A stretch of 64,000 nt of DNA from JAICIG01 sp035532215. Its GTDB lineage: Bacteria; Planctomycetota; Planctomycetia; Pirellulales; JAICIG01. The first letter of the stretch is position 1. Each line of letters begins with the position of its first letter. The stretch covers positions 1 to 64,000 of the forward strand of contig DATKRK010000042.1 in NCBI GenBank assembly GCA_035532215.1, read 5' to 3'. The translations under genes were made by a program, and so were the position numbers. The notes under the pieces are model-generated. The model made no database searches and was not told where the DNA came from. It saw only the letters and a list, made by a program, of their open reading frames with translations. This document shows, one piece after another, positions 17,678-27,500 of the stretch.

Positions 17678-18661
17678 TCACCCCACGAACGACCGGGCGA
17701 TCACCTCCGGCAACGTGCGGCCGAAACGCTGCGTGCGGCCGGTGTCGAGATTCATGAAGGTCACGACCGCCGGGCTGAACAACTGCGGGTCGATCTTGTA
17801 AAAGTCGTGGCCGTAGCGGGCGAAGATCTCGGCGAACGGCTGGCCGTGGTCCGCCGAGGCGCTGCTGGGCACGCGGGGCCCGATCGCCGCCAGGCTCGCA
17901 TCGTCGCCCCGCACCCAGAGCGTCACCTCGGCGCCATACAGCACCGCGTCGTTCGTGCGGCCGATGCCGGTCAAATCGTCGGCGGCAACGGGCGGCAAGG
18001 GCGCCACGCCCCAGCCGCTTTCGATCCGCGTCAGGTCGAAACCGAGTTCGTGCAGCTTGTGCATCGCCGTTTCGACCGAACGAGCGACCACCTGCACAGA
18101 GCCGGCCTGGCTGGCGGTTCGCGCGGCCAGCAGAGTCAACGCGCCCGTTGTGATTCCGCATTCGGCGGCCAGGTATTCAATCACGTCTTCCGGCGGCAGT
18201 TGGGAGGTCTCCAGCACGCCGACGGCGCAGGAAGACGGTTCGCGAATCAGCACGTTCTCGAACAGGGCCTCTTTGCCGGCGGTCGCGCGCATCGGGCCGG
18301 AGCCCATCGCGAAATACTTGCCGCGGGCAATTTGCCAGCCGGCGTATTGCGAGGCCAAGCAGGCCAGCAAGGGCTGATCGGTCTCGACCGCCACGGCCGG
18401 ACCTCGCCACAACGCCGGATCGGCAGGCGTCAGGCTCACGCGCCCCAGGCCGGCCAGGCAGATTTCGGCCAAAGCCAGCCCCGCCGCCAGACCGCCGGGG
18501 GATTTCACCCCGAAATCCACGACCGTGGCGCCGGCCGTCTGATGCGACTCGATTCGCAGGACGCCCGCATGTTCGATCTGCCGGCGGCACAACGCCGCGG
18601 CTCGTTCATTCAGATTCACGATGAGAATTCGCTTGAGATCAAAGGTTGGTTTGAGAGCCAT
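17678..18661 (-). CDS. mch: Methenyltetrahydromethanopterin cyclohydrolase
   Basis: 327 aa from the ATG at 18661 (MALKPTFDLKRILIVNLNER); a TTG at 18688 is open but unneeded. Family landmarks: NLNERAAALCRRQIEHAG near the start, VVDFGVKSPGGLAAGLALAEICLAG shown by its core DFGVKSPGG, YAGWQIARGKYFAMGSGPMR, and NDAVLYGAEVTLWV. The enzyme interconverts methenyl- and formyl-H4MPT in C1 transfer. Planctomycetes are one of the few bacterial groups with this archaeal-type pathway. Other H4MPT genes are not in the window except the RimK-like candidate. Confidence 0.92.
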   Translation of the reverse strand: MALKPTFDLKRILIVNLNERAAALCRRQIEHAGVLRIESHQTAGATVVDFGVKSPGGLAAGLALAEICLAGLGRVSLTPADPALWRGPAVAVETDQPLLACLASQYAGWQIARGKYFAMGSGPMRATAGKEALFENVLIREPSSCAVGVLETSQLPPEDVIEYLAAECGITTGALTLLAARTASQAGSVQVVARSVETAMHKLHELGFDLTRIESGWGVAPLPPVAADDLTGIGRTNDAVLYGAEVTLWVRGDDASLAAIGPRVPSSASADHGQPFAEIFARYGHDFYKIDPQLFSPAVVTFMNLDTGRTQRFGRTLPEVIARSFVG

Positions 18662-18939
18662 ATTCGCTTTTTGCGGGCCGAAACGCAACCAGGGCGTCGC
18701 GAACCGGGCGATTGGTCGTCCGTGGAATAGCGTCCTGCTCGCAGGTTTCAGTCGCGATTACGGAGCATCGCCACTCACAAGATCCCTTTCCGGCTTTCCC
18801 TCTTCTCAATGCGCCTTTGTCATCGAAAGACAGCCGCGCTTTGCCCGGCCACCGACTTCAGTAGAATGAACGAGCGCTCAGCGAATGTTCGAAATCTTGC
18901 CAGCCTCCGCGCGGAGCTGGCCAAGCCCGGGAGTCGATC

Positions 18940-19608
18940 GTGCCCAGTTTGACCGTCGAAAACTACGTGAAGACGATCTTTCAGATCTGCTCGGGCCAGT
19001 CGGGCAAGCCGGCGGCCACGGGGCAGTTGGCGGCGGCCTTGAACGTTTCGCCGGGCACGGTCACCAGCATGCTCAAGACGCTCAGCGAGGGCGGCCTGGC
19101 CACTTATACGCCCTACGAAGGCGTGCGGCTCACGCCGGCGGGCAACGCCCTGGCGCTGCGCGTGATGCGCCGCCACCGGCTGATCGAGTTGTTTCTGGCC
19201 CAAACCTTGTCGTTGAGCTGGGACGAAGTTCACGAGGAGGCCGAGCACATGGAGCATGCGGTCAGCGATCGGCTGGTCGACCGCATCGACGTCTATCTCG
19301 GCCATCCCCAAGTCGACCCCCACGGCGACCCGATTCCGCGGGCCGACGGCTCGCTCGATACGCCGGCCAGCCGCACGCTGGCCGAATGCCACGCGGGCTA
19401 TCAATTCCGGCTGGCGCGGGTCGTCGATCAGTCGCCCGAGTTTTTGCGATTCTTGACCGAATCGGGGCTGACCCTCGGCACTCTGGGCGAGGTCGTCGCA
19501 AACCGCGTCGAGGCCGGCATCGTCACCGTCTTGGCGAACGATCAACAAACGGCCTTGGGCCGCGAAGCCGCCGAAAAGATTTTTGTCACCAGCCGCGGTG
19601 CAGAATGA
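18940..19608 (+). CDS. DtxR/MntR-family metal-dependent transcriptional regulator
   Basis: 222 aa with a GTG start preceded by GGGAG. N-terminal winged helix (VENYVKTIFQI, NVSPGTVTSMLKTLSEGGLA), then the metal-binding/dimerisation domain with the characteristic DEVHEEAEHMEHAVSDRLVD block that supplies Glu and His ligands in MntR/IdeR, and a C-terminal FeoA/SH3-like domain (LRFLTESGLTLGTLGEVVA). It should repress metal uptake genes when Mn or Fe is plentiful. No target is adjacent. Divergent to mch across about 280 bases with no evident operator. Confidence 0.88.
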   Translation: MPSLTVENYVKTIFQICSGQSGKPAATGQLAAALNVSPGTVTSMLKTLSEGGLATYTPYEGVRLTPAGNALALRVMRRHRLIELFLAQTLSLSWDEVHEEAEHMEHAVSDRLVDRIDVYLGHPQVDPHGDPIPRADGSLDTPASRTLAECHAGYQFRLARVVDQSPEFLRFLTESGLTLGTLGEVVANRVEAGIVTVLANDQQTALGREAAEKIFVTSRGAE

Positions 19609-19678
19609 TGCGCGAGCTTCGCCGTTTGACGCTGGCCCCGCCAACACGTACAACTACACATCATCTGAATTACGCCAA

Positions 19679-19797
19679 GATCGGCTGCCGGTGAGAGGCC
19701 CCCGCAATGGGGACCTGTGAACCTGGTCAGGGGAGAAATCCAGCAGCCATAAGCAGTCAGCCCTTTGTGCGGCGGGTCTCTCATCGGCCGCCGATCG
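19679..19797 (+). ncRNA. ffs: Signal recognition particle RNA (small bacterial 4.5S type)
   Basis: The conserved apical hairpin is complete: GTGAACCTGGTCAGG, then GGA-GAAA-TCC tetraloop stem, then AGCAGCCATAAGCAG. The distal arms also pair: GATCGGCTGCCGGTGAGAG at 19679 onward against CTCTCATCGGCCGCCGATC ending near 19797, with two or three G-U or mismatched positions. Length about 119 nt. The position directly upstream of dnaX-ybaB-recR is the classical one in bacteria. End coordinates are from pairing and approximate. Confidence 0.93.
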
Positions 19798-19835
19798 CGG
19801 CGTCAGGAACTGAAATCCGCCAAGGCAGGCCGTCG

Positions 19836-21575
19836 ATGTCCGCGTCGCAAACCGCCAACTCCGATTCGCCGCCGGCCAAAGCGGGCGAATACATCGTCGT
19901 GGCGCGGCGCTACCGGCCGCAAACCTTCGCCGACCTGATCGGCCAGGAACACGTAGCCCAGGCGCTGGCCGGCGCGATTTCGTCGGAACGCGTCGGGCAC
20001 GCGTATCTGTTCACCGGCGCCCGCGGCGTGGGCAAGACCTCGTCGGCCAGGATTCTGGCCAAGGCGCTGAATTGCGTCCACGGGCCAACGCCCACGCCTT
20101 GCAACGAGTGCGATATTTGCCGCAGCATCAGTTCGGGCGACGACGTCGACGTGTTGGAAATCGACGGCGCCAGCAATCGCGGCATCGACGAAATGCGCGA
20201 ACTGCGGCAGAACGTCAACGTGCGTCCCAGTCGAGCCCGGTTCAAGATTTACATTATCGACGAAGTTCACATGCTCACCAAAGAGGCCTTCAACGCACTG
20301 TTGAAGACGCTCGAAGAACCGCCCGAGCACGTGAAGTTCATCTTCTGCACGACCGAGCCGGAAAAGATCCCGATCACGATCCTTTCGCGTTGCCAGCGGT
20401 TCGATTTCGCCGGCATTCAGACGCCGTCGATCGCGGCCCGGCTGGCGCAGATCGTCGCCGCCGAGGGCGTCACGGCCGAGCCCGAGGCGCTTGAAGCGCT
20501 CGCTCGCCGCGCGGCCGGTTCGATGCGAGACAGCCAGTCGCTGCTCGAACAACTGCTGGCTTTCGGCGGCCAGCAAATCACGCTGGCAGATGTACACCGC
20601 ATGTTGGGCACGGCCGGCGACAAGCGGCTCGGCCAGTTGGCCCGGCATTTGGCGGCGCGCGATGCCGCCGCGGCATTGGGCGAGCTCGACGCGGCGGTGG
20701 CCGAAGGAGTCGATATTGGCCCGTTGCTCGACCAGTTGCTCGGCTATTTCCGCGACATGATGGCGGCCGCGGTCGGCTGCCCGGCCGAATCGCTGCTCTA
20801 CGCCTCGCCGAGCGAACAGCCGGCCATGCTCGAAGCCGGCCGTCAATTGGGCCTCGAAACCATCCTGGCCGTGATGCAGATTCTGGACCAAACGATCGCC
20901 CGATTGCGGTACAGCACGCACGGCAGGATTCTCGCCGAATTGGCCGTGGTGCGGATTTGCAGTCTGGAGAATCTGGAGCGGTTGTCGGGCCTGATTGGGC
21001 GTCTTCGCGACGGGCTGCCGCCGCCGGCGCGCGTCAACCAGGCGCCAGGGCCGTCGCTCGCCCCGCCAGAGCCGGCAAAAAAAAAATGGCTGAACGGCGA
21101 AAAACCAACTGACCCGGCGGCGACCATGCCCGCCGAGCTGCCTCGCGAGAAGCTCCTCGCCGGCCCCGAAACCGCGGCACGGATTTGGTCGGAAACCCTT
21201 ACACGGCTTACAGGTATGTTGGCCGACCATGCTCGCGAGGGCAAGTGTGTAGCAACTTCTGCGCCAAACCGCCTAGCCATTCACTTCCCAGCGGCGTATA
21301 CTTTCTCGAAGTCGTTTTGCGAGAAGCCGGAGCATCTCAGCAAACTGGAAAGAACGTTGGCGGAAGTCGCGGGGCAGCCGCTGCGGCTGGAGTTCGTGCT
21401 GGAAGACGCGGCGCCGGGGGCCGAGACGAAGGCCGCGGCCGTCGTGCGGCGCGCGGCCTCGCCCAGCGAACGGCTCATGGAGAAAGCCGAGAACCCGTTG
21501 GTCCGCCGGGCGATGGAACTGTTTGCCGCCCGTCCCGTGCGAGTGGATGAACCCGAGCCCAAGGCGACATCGTAA
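19836..21575 (+). CDS. dnaX: DNA polymerase III subunits tau/gamma
   Basis: 579 aa from the ATG at 19836; an in-frame ATG at 19707 lies inside the SRP RNA and is rejected. AAA+ clamp-loader features: GARGVGKTSSARILA (Walker A), a zinc knuckle with CNECDIC, IIDEVHMLT (Walker B) and the sensor/arginine motif ILSRCQRFDF. After residue 414 comes an A10 run and a Pro/Ala-rich linker, then a C-terminal domain. Slippage in the A run would give a gamma form of about 425 residues against 579 for tau, close to the E. coli 431/643 ratio. Followed by ybaB and recR. Confidence 0.95.
   Translation: MSASQTANSDSPPAKAGEYIVVARRYRPQTFADLIGQEHVAQALAGAISSERVGHAYLFTGARGVGKTSSARILAKALNCVHGPTPTPCNECDICRSISSGDDVDVLEIDGASNRGIDEMRELRQNVNVRPSRARFKIYIIDEVHMLTKEAFNALLKTLEEPPEHVKFIFCTTEPEKIPITILSRCQRFDFAGIQTPSIAARLAQIVAAEGVTAEPEALEALARRAAGSMRDSQSLLEQLLAFGGQQITLADVHRMLGTAGDKRLGQLARHLAARDAAAALGELDAAVAEGVDIGPLLDQLLGYFRDMMAAAVGCPAESLLYASPSEQPAMLEAGRQLGLETILAVMQILDQTIARLRYSTHGRILAELAVVRICSLENLERLSGLIGRLRDGLPPPARVNQAPGPSLAPPEPAKKKWLNGEKPTDPAATMPAELPREKLLAGPETAARIWSETLTRLTGMLADHAREGKCVATSAPNRLAIHFPAAYTFSKSFCEKPEHLSKLERTLAEVAGQPLRLEFVLEDAAPGAETKAAAVVRRAASPSERLMEKAENPLVRRAMELFAARPVRVDEPEPKATS
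21077..21086 (+). promoter_or_regulatory. A10 slippery run in dnaX (probable programmed frameshift)
   Basis: Ten adenines encode KKK after Ala414. A minus-one shift reads KKKMAERRKTN then TGA; loss of one A reads KKNG then TGA. Either gives a gamma-length product. A GGCGG/CCGCC-type stem (about 21115-21140) lies 30 bases downstream. Thermus dnaX uses A9 transcriptional slippage and E. coli uses A6G ribosomal slippage for the same purpose. Confidence 0.65.
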
Positions 21576-21590
21576 TTTCGGGAGTACGCC

Positions 21591-21962
21591 GTGTTCGGTG
21601 CATTAGGAAATCTGGGCGCCCTGCTCAAGCAAGCGAAACAAATCGAAGGTCGCTTGGCCGGCGTCGGCGACGAATTGCGCGGGCAGCGCGCCACGGGCGT
21701 GGCGGGCGGGGGGCTGGTGGAAATCGAAGTCAACGGGCTGGAGGAAGTGCTCGGCTGTCGCATCGACCCCGGCCTGTTTGCGCAAGGCGACCGCGAGCTG
21801 ATCGAAGATTTGGTTTGCGCCGCGGCGAATCAGGCCATCGGCAAGGCCAAGCAACTGCACGCCGAGGCGATGAAAAACCTGGCCGGAGGCGTGAACCTCC
21901 CAGGGCTGGACGAGGCGCTGGCCAAGCTGACTGGCCACGATCCCCAAGGCTGCGGTCCTTAA
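21591..21962 (+). CDS. ybaB: YbaB/EbfC nucleoid-associated protein
   Basis: 123 aa with GTG start and GGGAG upstream. The N-terminal helix (LGALLKQAKQIEGRLAGVG), a central sheet (GGGLVEIEVNGLEEVLGCRI) and C-terminal helix (ELIEDLVCAAANQAIGKAK) match the family. Binds DNA non-specifically as a dimer. Between dnaX and recR as in most bacteria. Confidence 0.9.
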   Translation: MFGALGNLGALLKQAKQIEGRLAGVGDELRGQRATGVAGGGLVEIEVNGLEEVLGCRIDPGLFAQGDRELIEDLVCAAANQAIGKAKQLHAEAMKNLAGGVNLPGLDEALAKLTGHDPQGCGP

Positions 21963-22013
21963 GGCCACGGTCCCCAAGAGAGTTAAGGATTTATCGTAAA
22001 GGATTGCCAACGC

Positions 22014-22613
22014 GTGTCGTTGCTGACGGAATCGGTCGCCAAACTCGTCGATGAGTTCGCCAAACTGCCAGGGATCGGCCGGAAATCGGCCGAACGGCTG
22101 GCGTATCACGTGCTGCGCGTGCACAAGAGCGAAGCCTTGGGGCTGGCCGACGCCATTCGCAACGTCAAGGAAAACGTCAGATATTGCGCAGTTTGTTATA
22201 ATTTGGCCGAAGCGGATGAGTGCGGCATTTGCCGCGATCCGAAGCGCGATCGCACGTTGTTGTGCGTCGTCGAGCAGCCGCGAGACTTGATGGCGTTAGA
22301 GCAGACAGGGACGTATCGCGGATTGTATCATGTATTGTTAGGGAGAATCGCACCGCTGGAAGGGATCGGCCCCGAGCAACTTACCGTAGAAGCTTTGGTC
22401 GAACGCGTGCGAAACGGTTCGTTCCGCGAGGTGATTATGGGCACGAACCCAACGCTGGAAGGCGACGGTACGGCCTTGTTCATCGCCAACCAGCTTCAGG
22501 ACTTGCCGATCGAGATCACGCGGCTGGCGCGAGGCATCACTACCGGCAGCGTGCTAGAATTCGCCAACAAAGAGATTTTGTCCGACGCCCTCAGCGGGCG
22601 GCAGAAGTTTTAG
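22014..22613 (+). CDS. recR: Recombination mediator RecR
   Basis: 199 aa, GTG start. Helix-hairpin-helix LPGIGRKSAERLAYH, zinc finger CAVCYNLAEADECGIC, and a Toprim domain (LLCVVEQPRDLMALEQTG, IMGTNPTLEGDGTALFI) are all present and full length. Works with RecF/RecO to load RecA at gaps. The promoter-proximal neighbours dnaX and ybaB are on the same strand with short spacers, so they are likely one operon. Confidence 0.95.
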   Translation: MSLLTESVAKLVDEFAKLPGIGRKSAERLAYHVLRVHKSEALGLADAIRNVKENVRYCAVCYNLAEADECGICRDPKRDRTLLCVVEQPRDLMALEQTGTYRGLYHVLLGRIAPLEGIGPEQLTVEALVERVRNGSFREVIMGTNPTLEGDGTALFIANQLQDLPIEITRLARGITTGSVLEFANKEILSDALSGRQKF

Positions 22614-22625
22614 CAGGCGAGGCTC

Positions 22626-22858
22626 GTAGGGCTGGCTTTCCAGCCTGACAAAGACAGCGTGAAAAAACCTGATAAACGCCGATTACAAAATAACCGCTGA
22701 AGAGGAGCCACGGATGAAACACGGATCGAACACGGATGAACCGATGCGAGACGGTTTCGCCGACCTCTCGTTCTCTTCCGTGTTCAATCCGTGGCTAACG
22801 TCCGCGGCTGATTAAGCGTGGTTATTGATTGACTGTCAGGCTAGAAAGCCTGACCTAC
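22626..22858. repeat. Nested palindromes: GTAGG-CTGGC element enclosing family A copy 3
   Basis: Outer arms GTAGGGCTGGCTTTCCAGCC (22626 onward) and GGCTAGAAAGCCTGACCTAC (ending 22858) are inverted copies; each is also internally palindromic. Between them lies a family A palindrome (22707-22795). The arrangement suggests one element inserted within another. It fills the recR-rpoN gap. Confidence 0.8.
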
Positions 22859-22881
22859 TTTTATTTCTTGCTTGGTTCGTT

Positions 22882-24441
22882 ATGCGACTTTCATTCGGTC
22901 AGGAACTGAAGCTCGTCCAGCAACAGAAGCTGGCCCCGCGGATGATCCAGTCGATGGAAATCTTGCAGTTGCCGGTCATGGCGCTGGAAGAACGCATCGA
23001 GCAGGAAATCTCCGAGAACCCTTGCCTGGAAAAGGCCGAACTCGACCCCGATCTGCCCGAAGAGCCGGTCGAGCACGAAAACCCCGACGCCCCGACCGCC
23101 GAAGAGCGGGAATTGGTCGTCGACGAAACGAAGAACAACGAGGCCGATTTCGAGCGGCTGCTGAATCTCGACGAGGAATGGCCTGAGACCTTCGATGAAC
23201 GTCCCCGCCCGTCGAGCACGCGTTTGGCCGAAGAAAGCGACCGCAAGCACGACGCCATGGCCAACATGGTCTCGCGCCCGCAATCGCTGCACGACTATCT
23301 CCGCGAGCAACTCGGCTGGTTCGACCTGGACGATGAAACTCGCCAGATGGCGGATCGCATCATCTATAGTCTCGATTCGAACGGCTATTTGCCGGGCCGG
23401 CTTGAAGACCTGATCGATCCGACGGGAGGCCCCGAGCAATTGAACGTGGCCCGCCGGGCCTTGGCCGTGGTGCAAAAGCTCGATCCGGCCGGCGTCGGAG
23501 CCCGCGATTTGCGCGAATGCCTGCTGCTGCAACTCATGCCGGGCATGCACGACTACGAGCAGATGCGGACGCTGATTTCCAGCCATCTGGAAGATCTCGA
23601 ACACAATCGCCTGCCGGTCATCGAGCGAAAGACCGGCTATTCGATGGAATTGATCCACGAAACGCTGGGCGAATTGCGCAAGCTGAATCCCAAGCCCGGC
23701 GCCTTGTTCACCGACGTTCACGCGCCGACCGTCACGCCCGACGTGTTCTTGGAAGTCGGCGAAGGGGGCCGCTACAAGATCGTGCTGGAAGACGGTCGCA
23801 CGCCGACCTTGTTCATCAGCCCTTACTACCGCAAGCTGCTGTTGCAGGGCAACGCCACCGACGCCGAGAAGGAATGGATCAAGCGCAAGATCAATTCGGC
23901 GCAGTGGCTGATCGAATCGATCGAGCAGCGCCGCAACACGCTGACCCGCGTCGCCCAGGCGATCGTCGACCACCAGACCGAATTCCTCAACAAGGGCCCC
24001 GAATACATCGAGCCTTTGAAGATGCAGCAGATCGCCGACAAAGTCGGCGTTCACGTGACGACGGTCAGTCGGGCGGTCGACGACAAGTGGATTCAAACGC
24101 CGCGCGGCATCTTTCCGCTGAAGCGGTTCTTCGGCGGCGGCACGGTCAGCGCCGACGGCGAAGAGGTGGCCTGGGACACGGTGCGGCTGAAGCTGCAAGA
24201 AATCGTCGACCATGAAGACAAGCAAAACCCCTTCAGCGACGACGAACTGGTCCGCGAATTGGCCAAGCACGGTCTGACGGTCGCCCGGCGGACGGTGACG
24301 AAGTATCGCAAGGCGATGAAAATTCCCAGCTCGCGCCAGCGCCGCGATTGGACGTTGGGCGCCGGCCACAAAAACGCGTCGCCTTCGCAACCCGCCGGCG
24401 TCGCCGACCCCGATCTGCCCGCGCCCGAAGCGGGCTCGTAG
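22882..24441 (+). CDS. rpoN: RNA polymerase sigma-54 factor
   Basis: 519 aa from the ATG at 22882 (MRLSFGQELKLVQQQKLAPR); an upstream start at 22825 lies in the repeat. Region I is Gln-rich (QQQKLAPRMIQSMEILQLP) for activator response, region II is acidic (ELDPDLPEEPVEHENPD), and region III contains the core-binding part, the helix-turn-helix and the RpoN box ARRTVTKYRK, the DNA-recognition element for -24 promoters. Full length. The preceding repeat suggests separate transcription from recR. Confidence 0.95.
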   Translation: MRLSFGQELKLVQQQKLAPRMIQSMEILQLPVMALEERIEQEISENPCLEKAELDPDLPEEPVEHENPDAPTAEERELVVDETKNNEADFERLLNLDEEWPETFDERPRPSSTRLAEESDRKHDAMANMVSRPQSLHDYLREQLGWFDLDDETRQMADRIIYSLDSNGYLPGRLEDLIDPTGGPEQLNVARRALAVVQKLDPAGVGARDLRECLLLQLMPGMHDYEQMRTLISSHLEDLEHNRLPVIERKTGYSMELIHETLGELRKLNPKPGALFTDVHAPTVTPDVFLEVGEGGRYKIVLEDGRTPTLFISPYYRKLLLQGNATDAEKEWIKRKINSAQWLIESIEQRRNTLTRVAQAIVDHQTEFLNKGPEYIEPLKMQQIADKVGVHVTTVSRAVDDKWIQTPRGIFPLKRFFGGGTVSADGEEVAWDTVRLKLQEIVDHEDKQNPFSDDELVRELAKHGLTVARRTVTKYRKAMKIPSSRQRRDWTLGAGHKNASPSQPAGVADPDLPAPEAGS

Positions 24442-24523
24442 CTCCTGTCCCGCCTGGCGAAGCGGGCGCAGCCAGTAGCGCGTCCGCGATCATGGCGGAT
24501 CGTCAAACCGCCTTGGTCGCCTT

Positions 24524-27500
24524 GTGAAACGCCAACGACGCGACTCCGCACGTCAAACCGCTCAAGCCGCGTTGAACGCGCGGCGTGCGGACGCCGCGGC
24601 GAAGCGTCTCGAACCGAAGCGGCGCCGACTCGTTTGGGCGATCGCCGCCGCGGCGCTGCTCGCCGCCGGCTTGAGTTGCTATCGCTTTTGGATGCCGGAA
24701 GTCCGCGCCGAAGTCCTGCTCGCTCGGGCGCGCGAGGCGCTGGCATCCGAAGATTACGCCGCCGCCGAAGACGATTGCCTGCAATTGATCGCCCGCGACG
24801 GACCTTCCGTTGCAGTGCTCTTGGTGGCGGGCGAAGCGGCCACGAAGCAGGGCCGACTGACCGAAGCTCTGGGCTACTATGCGCAGATGCCGGCGGACGG
24901 GGGCCAAGAGGCCGCCGTCGGCTTTGCCGCCGCGGGCGACATTCTGCTGCAAATGCACCGGGCTTCGGCCGCCGAAACCCAGTTTCGCCGGGCCTTGGCC
25001 GTCGATCTGGAATTGCTCTTCGCCCACAACCGCCTGAGCTATCTGCTCGGCATCGAGGGACGCCGCTTCGAATCGCTCCCCCATCTGTTCGCGCTCCTGC
25101 GCGCCGGGCAATGCTCGATCGAGACGCTGATGTTGCTGGGGAATCATGCGGCGACGGTCGAGGCGAGCGGCGAGCTGGAACAGTTTCGCCAAACCGATCC
25201 CGAGGACGTCATGCCCCTGATCGGCGAGGCGCGAGTGGCGATCGGGCAGACCCGCATCGCGCAAGCAAAGCAATTGTTGAAGCAGGTCTTGCAGAAGGAT
25301 CCCGGACAGATCGAGGCTCAGGCCGAGCTGGGACAGTTGCTGTTGAGCGCCGCCGACCCGGAGCTGTCGCAGTGGCTCGTCGCCGGTGCGTCGCGAGCCG
25401 AAGAGCATCCCGATGTCTGGCTGACCCGCGGGCTGTGGGCGAAACAGCGGGGCGATCCCCGCGGCGCGGCGCGCTGCTTTTGGGAAGCGATCGAGCGAGA
25501 TCCCGTGCACCAGGCGGCCACTTATCAACTGGCGCAAACGCTGGAGTCGCTGGGCGAATCGCAGACCGCCGAGCGGCTCGGCGCCCGAGCGGCGCAGTTG
25601 CAAAAATTATCCGGCGTGACGGACTTGCTGTTTCACGACCGCGACAACGTGGACCTGCTCCGCTCGGCCGCCGAGTTGACGGAATCGCTCGGCTGTATCT
25701 GGGAGGCGTGGGCATGGCATCGCGTCCTGCTCGGCGTCGTTCCGCAAGCCGCCAACCAGGAAAGCGTTCAGCGTTTGCAAGCCATGCTGCGCGAAGGCGC
25801 GCCGCTCGTGTTGGATGCGGCGAATCCGGCCAGGCAGATCGATCTCTCTGATTTCGCTTTGCCTGACTGGGACGCCGAATTACAGGCCGCACAACCATCG
25901 GCGCCCGAGTTGCCGAAATATCGGGCGACTTTCGTCGATCTGGCGCAGCAGGCCGGCATTGACTTCCGTTACTTCGCCGGCCAGGAAAGCTACGAAGACG
26001 GACGGCGCATGTTTCAGTTCACCGGCGGCGGAGTCGCCGTGCTCGATTACGACGCCGACGGCTGGCCCGATATCTATTTGACGCAGGGCTGCCGCTGGCC
26101 TGCGGCGCCCGGCCAAAGCGAGCACTTGGACCGGCTGTTTCGAAATCTCGGCGACGGCACGTTCGAAGACGTCACCGCGCGCAGCAACCTGGCCGAAGAC
26201 CGCTTCAGCCAGGGGGTCGCGGCGGGCGATTTCAACAACGACGGCTTCGCCGACTTGTACGTGGCCAATGTCGGCGCCAATCGGCTCTATATCAACCGGG
26301 GGGACGGAACCTTCCGCGACGCGAGCGTCGAGGCCGGCCTCGACGGCGAAGCGTGGACGACCAGTTGCCTGCTGGCCGATCTCAACGGCGACGGACTGGC
26401 CGACATTTACGACGTGAATTACGTCCAAGGCGACGACGTGTATGAAAAGCGGTGCCTGCAGAACGGTCTGCCCCGCGCCTGTTCGCCGACCGTCTTCGCA
26501 TCACAGCCCGACCGCTTTTATCTGAACCTGGGCGACGGCCGTTTCGCAGATCGCACCCGGGCGGCCGGGCTGAACGTCGCCGGCGGCAATGGTCTGGGCG
26601 TCGTGGCGGCCGATTTCGACGGCTCTGGCCGGCTGAGTTTGTTCGTGGCCAACGACCAGGACGCCAACTTCTATTTTCTCAACCAAGCGCCTCAAGCGGG
26701 CGCGGCGCCGCAGTTCGTCGAGCAGGCGTTGCTGGCGGGCCTGGCTTACGACGCCGGCGGCAAGGCCCAGGCGTCGATGGGCGTCGCCGCCGGCGACGCG
26801 AACGGCGACGGCCGGCTCGACTTGTTCGTGACGAATTTCTATCAAGAGTCGAACACGCTTTATCTGCAAGATGACAGCGGATTGTTCAGCGACGCCACCG
26901 CGGCCAGCGGCCTGCGCGCGGCCAGCTACGAGATGCTGGGCTTCGGCGCGCAGTTCATCGACGGCGAACTCGACGGCTATCCCGATTTGGTCATGACCAA
27001 CGGGCACATCGACGACTTCACGCATCAGCAGATTCCCTTCGATATGCCGCCGCAATACTTCCGCGGACTCGGCGGGGGCAAGTTCGACCAGCGGCTGGCC
27101 GCCGAACTGGGCGCCTTCTTCGAGCGCAAGTCGTTGGGCCGCGGCCTGGCGCGGCTCGATTGGAATCGAGACGGCCGCGAGGACTTCGTCGTCTCGCACC
27201 TTGACGGGCCGGCCGCCCTGCTCGCCAATGACTCGACCGCAGCGGGCCATTATCTGGCCGTGCAACTCCGCGGCGTAAAATCCGCCCGCGACGCGATCGG
27301 CGCGATCGTCACGCTGGAGGCCGGCGGTCGCAGCCGCCGCCAATGGCTCGCCGCGGGCGATGGTTACCAGGCGAGCAACGAGCGGAAGCTCGTGTTCGGG
27401 CTCGCCGGCCTGGCGCGCGTGGAAAAGCTGCAAATCCATTGGCCTTCGGGCCTGACGCAAGAATTCGCCGATTTGGCGGCCGATCAGGAATTGATCTTCG

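Noticed and set aside
19707..19835. N-terminal extension of dnaX
   Set aside because: The extension lies in the SRP RNA gene.
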